Both the position numbers and the translations under genes were made by a program. Positions 1 to 5,279 of a DNA stretch of 8,421 bases are shown here, piece after piece. The notes beneath the pieces are model-generated. The model ran no database searches. It saw only the letters and a program-made list of their open reading frames with translations, and was not told the origin of the DNA. The first letter of the stretch is position 1. The number at the start of each line of letters is the position of its first letter. The DNA comes from Mogibacterium sp. Lineage in GTDB: Bacteria; Bacillota; Clostridia; Peptostreptococcales; Anaerovoracaceae. The stretch spans positions 16,967-25,387 of the forward strand of contig JABUTC010000011.1 of NCBI GenBank assembly GCA_021442505.1. The letters run 5' to 3'.

Positions 1-1110
1 ATCGAGGCTTTTGAATACTGGGGCCGCAAGGGCCTGGTGAAATTCGTTCCGACAAACCAGGAAGGCTGCGTTGAGGTCGAGTTCACCCGCCTGACGCAGG
101 CTATGTACGGACACGTGTCAGCCGAGGAGCCGAAGGAGGCTGAGCCGGAGCAGGCCGGCGGCACGAAACTGGGCGACGAAGTCCTGAGAAAAATTTTCGC
201 TGAGTACGAGGCGGCGACAGGTAAGACGGTTTCGTCGCACGAGATTAATAAGATTAAAGACTGCATCTATGTTTACGAGGTCAGCCCGGAGGTTTTCTCC
301 TACGCAATCAGATACTGCGTGGATATTGAGAAAGGAAACATCGATTATATTTGCAAGGTTGCAACCCGGTGGGCAGGAGAAGGTTACACGTCGATTGCTC
401 AGGTTAAGGAAATGGAGGAGAAACTGAAAAAGAGGCAGAGCTTCTACCAGGCGATTTTCAAAGAGATGGGCTTCAACAGACTGCCGGCGCCATCGGACAA
501 AGAGCTGATGGACCGCTGGTTCGACGAATGGGGCTACAGCCTGGCCGAGGTTCTCGACTCCTGTAAAAAGACCGCAGGCCAGAGAGAGCGTTCGCTGAGG
601 TATGTCAACAAGGTCCTCGAGAACAGGCTTTACCAGCAGGGCGGCATCAACACTGCTGTTATGACAGGAGCCTCGAGCGAAAATGCAGCAGCGGCCGACG
701 GGCAGAAGGCTATGGTCAGCAAGCAGGTGCTTGAGGACTACTATACATACCTGAGGGAAGAGGCTTTGCGACTTCAGGATGCGAGAATCGAAGAAGTCTG
801 CAGAGAAATTCCGAAGATGCAGATTGTATATTCGGCAATCAACGATCTGAATTTCGAGATTATCGATGCTGCCAAGAATATAGGCAACAAGGAAAAGCGC
901 GAAGCAGTCAGAGAAAAGAAGAGAGCGGCTGAGAAGGAAAAAGTCAGGCTGCTCACTGAATACGGATACGACGAGGATTACCTCGAGATTAAATATATGT
1001 GCCCGACCTGTAAGGACAGCGGCACGACAGATGAAGGAAGAATTTGCGCGTGCAGAGCCGCACGTGCCGAAGAGGCTTTTAGGTGGATAAGAGAAGGAAA
1101 GACGCACTAG
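1..1110 (+). CDS. DnaD-domain replication protein with DnaC/DnaI N-terminal-like zinc region (5' partial)
   Basis: The reading frame is open from base 1, so the gene starts upstream; a GTG at 37 lies inside the frame and is not needed as a start. The first visible residues (IEAFEYWGRKGLV) resemble the end of the winged-helix N-terminus of clostridial DnaD-like proteins. Two DnaD C-terminal (DnaB_2/DDBH2) helical domains follow: the first ends in the signature YxxxVxxxW (346-372), the second in YVNKVLEN (601-624) with Arg where Trp is usual. After an Ala-rich linker (about 640-715), residues from YYTYLREEAL onward match the N-terminal region of clostridial DnaC/DnaI helicase loaders: a charged helical segment, the EYGYDEDYLEIKY stretch, then CxxC...CxC with Cys codons at 1000, 1009, 1045 and 1051, a likely zinc site that in DnaI contacts the replicative helicase. 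The protein ends there, with no Walker A or other AAA+ sequence. The likely role is primosome assembly or helicase loading at the chromosome. Family assignment is firm; the fused arrangement is inferred from remembered family patterns. Confidence 0.85.
   Translation: MEAFEYWGRKGLVKFVPTNQEGCVEVEFTRLTQAMYGHVSAEEPKEAEPEQAGGTKLGDEVLRKIFAEYEAATGKTVSSHEINKIKDCIYVYEVSPEVFSYAIRYCVDIEKGNIDYICKVATRWAGEGYTSIAQVKEMEEKLKKRQSFYQAIFKEMGFNRLPAPSDKELMDRWFDEWGYSLAEVLDSCKKTAGQRERSLRYVNKVLENRLYQQGGINTAVMTGASSENAAAADGQKAMVSKQVLEDYYTYLREEALRLQDARIEEVCREIPKMQIVYSAINDLNFEIIDAAKNIGNKEKREAVREKKRAAEKEKVRLLTEYGYDEDYLEIKYMCPTCKDSGTTDEGRICACRAARAEEAFRWIREGKTH
1069..1075 (+). promoter_or_regulatory. Ribosome binding site for the M23 peptidase gene
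   Basis: GAAGAGG lies 7 bases before the GTG at 1083, inside the end of the upstream gene. It supports that GTG as the start; no in-frame ATG lies nearby. The internal duplication of residues 5-25 further down the protein independently supports translation of this first segment. Confidence 0.5.
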
Positions 1111-3479
1111 AGAGAGCATACGCGAGATACTTAGAGAAAAGTGACTTCGATGCGGACAATAAAAAAGAAGAGCGAGTTGTCAGGGAGACACCGAAGCCGA
1201 AGCAAAAGCCGGCTAAGGCGATACAGGATAAGCTTGCGTCGGTTAAGCCTGCGCCAAAGCAGCAGACTGTCAAGCCTGCGCCAAAGCCGGAACCTGTCAA
1301 GGCAGAGGCACCAAAGGCGGTACAGGCCGAACCGGTTAAAGTTGAAAAAGTTAAGCCGGAGCCTGTCAAAGCACCGGCAAAACCGGAGCCTGTTAAGGCA
1401 GAGCCGGTTAAGGCTGAACCTGTCAAGACGGAAGCTCAGAAAAGGCAGGAAGCAATGGAGAGGGCTTTTGCCAGATTCCTTGCCGAGAATAATTTGGATG
1501 CGGACAAGAGCATTGATGAACTCGTAAGCGAGGTCAAGCCGGAGCCTGTTAAGGTGGAGAATCCTGTTGAACCGGAGACTCCGGCTCCTGTAGTTCCTGA
1601 ACCAAGACCGGAGCCGGTTAAGGTCGAGGTCAAGGCCGAGAAGACGGTTGAAAAGTTCAAGGCTGTTGAGCCTGCGCCGGACAGCAAGAAAAAGAAGGCA
1701 AAGAAGACAGTAGCAAAGGCTACGCCGTCGAAGCCGAAGAAAGCGCGCAAGCAGATACTTTTCACCGGTAAAAAGCACGGTGCTTTTCACCCGATTACGC
1801 ACATCGAGGGCGGAGTGGAGTTCGTCGGTGCGCTGGGCGTATTCCTGGCATTCGTAATAGAGTGCTACGACAAGTTCCAGGATAAGGTTGCAGACATACT
1901 GTACAACATGTGGACGAGCCTTAATGAAGAGTACGTCAAGATCGTTCTCAGATACAGGAACTCGAGAAAGAGAATTGCAAATTCTATCCTCGGAATTGCC
2001 CTTGTTTCCTGTGCGATGCTCATAGTCTTTAACTACTGCATCGTTTACGAATATGCGTACAACGGAAGAGTTCTCGGATACGTAGACAAGCAGAGCAAAG
2101 TAACTGACGTGCTTTCTGTTGCGAGCGAGCAGCTTTCGGAGACAAACGGCATGAAGATTACTTTCCAGGCAAAGGATACAACACTTTCGGGAACAGCATT
2201 CTTCAAGAAGAAGGCGGCAAGCAATGAGGAAAAGGCTGCTGCAACAGAAGAAGAGACCTCGGCAAAGGGCGAAGAAGCAAAGACAGAAGATACAAAAGCA
2301 GAGGATACCAAAACCGCCGAAGAAACGGTGGCAGTTGCAGAAACAACGAAAGAGAACATTACCTTCAGAAGAGTTACTTCGCTTAACAAGAGCGTTGACA
2401 GTTCGGACGAAGTTGTAAATAAGCTGGCGTATATGACAGATATCGAAATTGAAGCTGTCGGCTTATTTCAGGACGGCAAGCTCCTTACTGTTGTAAACAG
2501 CGAGGAAGCGGCAAGCCGTGTTGCGGAAAGGGCTTACAGCGAGCTCACAGTTCCGGACGAAGGAATGAAGGTTATTTCCAGGAAGTATGTCGGAGAACTG
2601 TCTACAGCACCGATTTCAGTAAACCTGACAGGAGTTAAGACAGAGATCGCGGCAAAAGAACAGCTCGTTCAGGGAGCAAACTTCGATCTCTACCACATTG
2701 TAAATAACGGCGAGACTCTAAATTCAATAGCGAAGTCTTTCGGCGTTGAAAAGGAGTCAATCGTAAATCCTTCTGATGACAAGGCTCTGGAGAAAGTTGA
2801 AGTCGGAGACAAGGTAAAAATCAAGTACCAGAACGCACCTATGCAGGTTGAGCTCGTAGAGGAAGGAACGATGCTTGAGATTATTCCTTTCGAAGAGATT
2901 AAGCAGGAAACGGATTCGATGTACAAGGGAGACACAGAAGTTAAGCAGGAAGGTCAGGAAGGAAGACAGAATATCACCGGAAAAATCACCAAGGTTGGCG
3001 GAGTTGTAGTAGAGAGAGACCTTAAGAGCTGCGACATTATTCAGGACAAGAAGGACAGAATTATCCTCGTTGGTACAGCAGACAAGCCTAAGACTGCTCC
3101 GACCGGAATCTTCGGAATGCCTATTAGAACCTACGTAATCTCTTCCGACTATGGATACAGATGGGGTACAACCCACGAGGGAATCGACTTCGCGTCATCT
3201 GTAGGTGTACCTATCTATGCATCTGACGGAGGAACTGTAGTAGTTTCAGGATGGTACGGAGGATACGGTCTCTGTATCGATATCGATCACGGAAACGGTT
3301 ACAAGACCAGATACGGTCACTGCAGCAATCTGTATGTAAGTGTTGGAGAAAAGGTATACAAGGGTCAGGAGATTGCCGCAGTAGGAAATACGGGAAGAAG
3401 TACCGGACCTCACCTCCACTTCGAGATTAGAAAGAACGGAGAGTCGCTTGATCCGGGCCCGACACTCGGACTCTACTAG
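1083..3479 (+). CDS. Membrane-anchored M23 murein peptidase with LysM and G5 domains and a long N-terminal extension
   Basis: This 798-residue protein is a peptidoglycan endopeptidase. Residues 1-235 are polar and low-complexity: a motif at residues 5-25 recurs at 121-141 and EPVK occurs eight times. A hydrophobic stretch (243-259) precedes a basic segment and a clear transmembrane helix (about 300-322), so the remainder should face outside. Next come a conserved domain typical of clostridial M23 proteins, interrupted by a Glu/Lys/Thr-rich insert (about 374-423), a LysM domain (537-582, YHIVNNGETL), a G5 domain (about 586-664) and the M23 catalytic domain. All active-site residues are present: zinc ligands H698, D702 and H779 (HEGID and HLHFEI) and the catalytic histidines H746 and H777. 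It should therefore be active, unlike degenerate LytM regulators. The GTG start overlaps the previous gene by 28 bases, suggesting coupled translation. divIC follows 21 bases later, hinting at work in septal wall cleavage. The catalytic assignment is firm; cytoplasmic placement of the extension is inferred. Confidence 0.92.
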   Translation: MDKRRKDALERAYARYLEKSDFDADNKKEERVVRETPKPKQKPAKAIQDKLASVKPAPKQQTVKPAPKPEPVKAEAPKAVQAEPVKVEKVKPEPVKAPAKPEPVKAEPVKAEPVKTEAQKRQEAMERAFARFLAENNLDADKSIDELVSEVKPEPVKVENPVEPETPAPVVPEPRPEPVKVEVKAEKTVEKFKAVEPAPDSKKKKAKKTVAKATPSKPKKARKQILFTGKKHGAFHPITHIEGGVEFVGALGVFLAFVIECYDKFQDKVADILYNMWTSLNEEYVKIVLRYRNSRKRIANSILGIALVSCAMLIVFNYCIVYEYAYNGRVLGYVDKQSKVTDVLSVASEQLSETNGMKITFQAKDTTLSGTAFFKKKAASNEEKAAATEEETSAKGEEAKTEDTKAEDTKTAEETVAVAETTKENITFRRVTSLNKSVDSSDEVVNKLAYMTDIEIEAVGLFQDGKLLTVVNSEEAASRVAERAYSELTVPDEGMKVISRKYVGELSTAPISVNLTGVKTEIAAKEQLVQGANFDLYHIVNNGETLNSIAKSFGVEKESIVNPSDDKALEKVEVGDKVKIKYQNAPMQVELVEEGTMLEIIPFEEIKQETDSMYKGDTEVKQEGQEGRQNITGKITKVGGVVVERDLKSCDIIQDKKDRIILVGTADKPKTAPTGIFGMPIRTYVISSDYGYRWGTTHEGIDFASSVGVPIYASDGGTVVVSGWYGGYGLCIDIDHGNGYKTRYGHCSNLYVSVGEKVYKGQEIAAVGNTGRSTGPHLHFEIRKNGESLDPGPTLGLY
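1092..1157 (+). repeat. First copy of the ERAxARxL protein motif
   Basis: It encodes residues 4-25 of the peptidase (RRKDALERAYARYLE and onward to DAD). It aligns without gaps to residues 120-141, an offset of 116 residues, sharing R, A, ERA, AR, L and DAD; the remaining changes are mostly conservative (Tyr/Phe, Leu/Met, Asp/Glu). Confidence 0.75.
1242..1430 (+). repeat. EPVK-rich degenerate tandem repeat, block 1
   Basis: It encodes residues 54-116 of the peptidase, built from short units such as KPEPVKAE and AEPVK. Six EPVK copies occur here, with the codons diversified between copies (gtt/gtc, cct/ccg). The segment is rich in Pro, Lys, Glu and Ala and is probably extended and disordered. 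Confidence 0.8.
1440..1505 (+). repeat. Second copy of the ERAxARxL protein motif
   Basis: It encodes residues 120-141 (KRQEAMERAFARFLAEN and onward to DAD). It is the partner of the copy at residues 4-25 and lies between the two EPVK-rich blocks, so the extension has the order motif, linker, motif, linker, membrane. Confidence 0.75.
1533..1643 (+). repeat. EPVK-rich degenerate repeat, block 2
   Basis: It encodes residues 151-187 of the peptidase, with two further EPVK copies (KPEPVKVE and RPEPVKVE) around a PETPAPVVPEP stretch. It continues the Pro/Lys/Glu-rich linker after the second ERAxAR motif. Confidence 0.7.
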
Positions 3480-3490
3480 GATTTTTAAAG

Positions 3491-3495
3491 AAGGA
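3491..3495 (+). promoter_or_regulatory. Ribosome binding site for divIC
   Basis: AAGGA lies 5 bases before the ATG at 3501, in the 21-base gap after the peptidase stop. The gap is A-rich, has no hairpin and is too short for a separate promoter, so divIC is probably read through from upstream. Confidence 0.6.
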
Positions 3496-3500
3496 AAAAA

Positions 3501-3863
3501 ATGGCAGGAAGCAAAAGGGAACGCACATACAAGACCCCTTCAGAGCGAAAACAGGAAAAGAAAAAACGGCAGCACATGTCGACACGCAAGAAGCGCACGA
3601 TACTGATTGCCTGCCTGATTATTGGCCTGCTTACTTTTACCTACGTCAAAAATATCGTTTCTCTTAAAATCGAGCATAACAGACTCGTTAAGGAGCAGGC
3701 ACAGCTCATTGCAGAGAGAGACAAACTGAAAAAGACTCTCGAGAAGGTTGACGATGCGAACTACATCGAGGAGCTTGCAAGAAAGCAGCTGAAGCTGATG
3801 AATCCGGACGAGATAATGTTCACCTTCGGTGATGAGGAGAATGCCAAGGATGAAAAGAAGTAG
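3501..3863 (+). CDS. divIC: Septum formation initiator, DivIC/FtsB family
   Basis: This 120-residue bitopic membrane protein belongs to the divisome; DivIC pairs with FtsL and DivIB to control septal peptidoglycan synthesis. It has a strongly basic cytoplasmic N-terminus (residues 5-32), one transmembrane helix (about 33-49, TILIACLIIGLLTFTYV) and then a coiled coil (about 55-85, IEHNRLVKEQAQLIAERDKL). The conserved family end follows (YIEELARKQLKLMNPDEIMF), then an acidic tail. Length and layout match DivIC. In Bacillus and many Clostridia this gene sits beside an S1-domain gene (yabR), so its position here between an M23 peptidase and rnmV is less usual. Its 3' end overlaps rnmV by 14 bases. 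FtsB-type paralogues are hard to tell apart, so the symbol is a best guess within the family. Confidence 0.85.
   Translation: MAGSKRERTYKTPSERKQEKKKRQHMSTRKKRTILIACLIIGLLTFTYVKNIVSLKIEHNRLVKEQAQLIAERDKLKKTLEKVDDANYIEELARKQLKLMNPDEIMFTFGDEENAKDEKK
3834..3840 (+). promoter_or_regulatory. Ribosome binding site deciding the rnmV start
   Basis: GAGGAGA lies within the end of divIC. It is 9 bases before the ATG at 3850, directly abuts the ATG at 3841, and lies downstream of the earlier GTG 3829 and ATG 3832. Only 3850 has a workable spacing, and it gives the family's usual length. Confidence 0.6.
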
Positions 3864-4413
3864 CATTCGAGAGGCAATCGTTGTCGAAGGTCGAGACGAT
3901 GTGACCGTTGTCGAGCAGGCGGTTGATACGCTGATACTCGCAACGCACGGTTTCGGCATTACGGCCGAGACCTGGGGCCTCATCGAGAAGGCCTACAACG
4001 AGCGCGGCATAATCATACTGACGGACCCGGACTTCTCCGGGGAGGAAATCCGGCGCAGGCTGACGGAGCGTTTTCCCCGTGCGAAGCAGGCCTACCTTCC
4101 GCGGCAAAAAGCAATCAAGGGCGACGACATAGGCGTCGAGAATGCGACACCCATGGATGTGCTTGAGGCGATTGAGTCGGCACATGCGACGAAGGAAAGC
4201 GCAGGAGAAAAAATAGAGATGGAGGAGCTTGTCAGACTCGGGCTTACCGGGATAGAGGGTGCCTCCGAGATAAGAGAAGCCGTTTCCGACAGGCTCGGAA
4301 TCGGAAGATGTAACAGCAAGGCGATGCTGAGGAAGCTGAACGGTTTCGGAATCGGCATCGTGGAACTTGAAGAAGCAGTTGAATGGGTAAAGCAGCAAAG
4401 AAGTCAAAAGTGA
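3850..4413 (+). CDS. rnmV: Ribonuclease M5
   Basis: RNase M5 cleaves the 5S rRNA precursor on both sides of the mature sequence in low-GC Gram-positive bacteria, acting on the ribosomal-protein-bound precursor. The 187 residues contain a Toprim domain with the catalytic Glu in IVVEGRDD (E13, followed by D16 and D17) and the DxD metal site in TDPDFSG (D59, D61). The C-terminal RNase M5 domain carries LGIGRCNSKAMLRKLNGFGI. With the start at 3850 the length matches the roughly 186 residues of the Bacillus subtilis enzyme; three earlier in-frame starts (3829, 3832, 3841) would add up to seven residues but lack a placed ribosome site. It overlaps divIC by 14 bases and ksgA by 31. Adjacency to ksgA is conserved across Bacillota and couples two rRNA maturation steps. 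Confidence 0.93.
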   Translation: MKRSSIREAIVVEGRDDVTVVEQAVDTLILATHGFGITAETWGLIEKAYNERGIIILTDPDFSGEEIRRRLTERFPRAKQAYLPRQKAIKGDDIGVENATPMDVLEAIESAHATKESAGEKIEMEELVRLGLTGIEGASEIREAVSDRLGIGRCNSKAMLRKLNGFGIGIVELEEAVEWVKQQRSQK

Positions 4414-5279
4414 ATAAGGGCTCGAGGTCGAAGGCCGGAAGCTCGCACGTGAGACCGGCGAAGGCACTCGGGCAGAACTTCCTGATTGACGAAGGTGTTA
4501 TAGATGCCATCGTCGAGGGAAGCGATATCACCGAAGAGACACTGGTGATTGAAATCGGTCCGGGCGAAGGTGCGCTGACGGACAGGCTCGCTGAAAGTGC
4601 GGGCCGGGTTGTCGCTGTCGAGCTTGACGAGAGACTTGTTAAACTGCTCAGGGTTAAATTCTTCAGTGCGGAGAATGTGGAGATTATCCACGGCGACATT
4701 CTGGAGGTTAATCTGCCTGAAATCATAGAGAGCAATCTTAAGGAATACGGGCTTTCGGAAGTCCGGATAGTCGGAAACCTTCCATACTACATTACAACTC
4801 CGATTATTATGACACTGCTCGAGGCGAACACCGGAGCGAAAAGCATTACGGCGATGATGCAGAAGGAGGTCGGGGACCGACTTCTGGCAGAACCGGGAAG
4901 CAAGCTTTCGGGAGCCATCACCTACGCGGTACACTATCGCGCGGATGTCTGTAAGGTTGTCGAGGCGGGAAGCGAATGTTTTTACCCGGCGCCGAAGGTT
5001 GACTCTGTGGTGCTGAGGATGGACCTGCTCGACGAGCCGGCAGTGAAGGTGGACGACGAGGATTTTTACTTCAAGACGATTAAGGCCGGATTCATACAGA
5101 GGAGAAAGACTCTGCTCAATTCGCTGACAACATTAGAGGGGTTTGAAAAGGCAAGTATAGAAAAGGCACTTAATGCCGCGGGAATAGAGACAAACAGAAG
5201 AGCTGAGAGCCTGACGATGCAGGAATTTGCAGATCTTGCAGGGGCACTCAAAAAGGAGCTCGCAAACGAAAGGTTATAA
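4383..5279 (+). CDS. rsmA: 16S rRNA dimethyladenosine transferase KsgA/RsmA
   Basis: This S-adenosylmethionine-dependent enzyme dimethylates the two adjacent adenosines in the 3'-terminal hairpin of 16S rRNA during late small-subunit assembly (A1518 and A1519 in E. coli). Visible motifs in the 298 residues: LGQNFLID near the start, the SAM-binding EIGPGEG (57-63), the catalytic NLPYY (132-136), FYPAPKVDS (200-208) and FIQRRKTLLNSL in the C-terminal helical domain. ATG 4383 gives a Lys/Ser-rich leader of about 28 residues before LGQNF, close to the leader length in Bacillus. GTG 4410 would instead overlap the rnmV stop as GTGA and shorten the leader by nine residues; both have only weak ribosome sites (GAAGAAG-like). 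The start is therefore uncertain, the function is not. The stop TAA is immediately followed by the ATG of the next gene. Confidence 0.95.
   Translation: MGKAAKKSKVNKGSRSKAGSSHVRPAKALGQNFLIDEGVIDAIVEGSDITEETLVIEIGPGEGALTDRLAESAGRVVAVELDERLVKLLRVKFFSAENVEIIHGDILEVNLPEIIESNLKEYGLSEVRIVGNLPYYITTPIIMTLLEANTGAKSITAMMQKEVGDRLLAEPGSKLSGAITYAVHYRADVCKVVEAGSECFYPAPKVDSVVLRMDLLDEPAVKVDDEDFYFKTIKAGFIQRRKTLLNSLTTLEGFEKASIEKALNAAGIETNRRAESLTMQEFADLAGALKKELANERL

Noticed and set aside
118..1119. Long open frame on the minus strand (333 codons) opposite the DnaD gene
   Set aside because: Its product is a Leu/Ser/Arg-rich sequence with no recognisable motif. It mirrors a well-supported + strand gene with family signatures; such shadows arise readily from the codon use of this DNA.
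1056..1200. Possible frameshift joining the DnaC-like tail to a lost ATPase domain in the next frame
   Set aside because: The overlapping frame from 1083 encodes the start of the peptidase, confirmed by its motif recurring at residues 120-141. No Walker A or other AAA+ sequence follows in any frame.
1242..1643. Regular repeats considered as a CRISPR array or DNA-level satellite
   Set aside because: The repeats are short, degenerate at the DNA level, in frame and regular only as protein (EPVK units). There are no uniform spacers or palindromic repeats.
3480..3500. Terminator or promoter in the gap before divIC
   Set aside because: It is only 21 bases, A/T-rich, with no inverted repeat and no room for -35/-10 elements beyond a ribosome site.
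3820..4467. Minus-strand open frame (215 codons) opposite rnmV
   Set aside because: It is a shadow of rnmV, whose catalytic motifs are intact. There is no ribosome site or family motif on the minus strand.
4404..4934. Minus-strand open frame (176 codons) opposite ksgA
   Set aside because: The sense strand holds complete KsgA motifs, and the antisense product has no recognisable domain.
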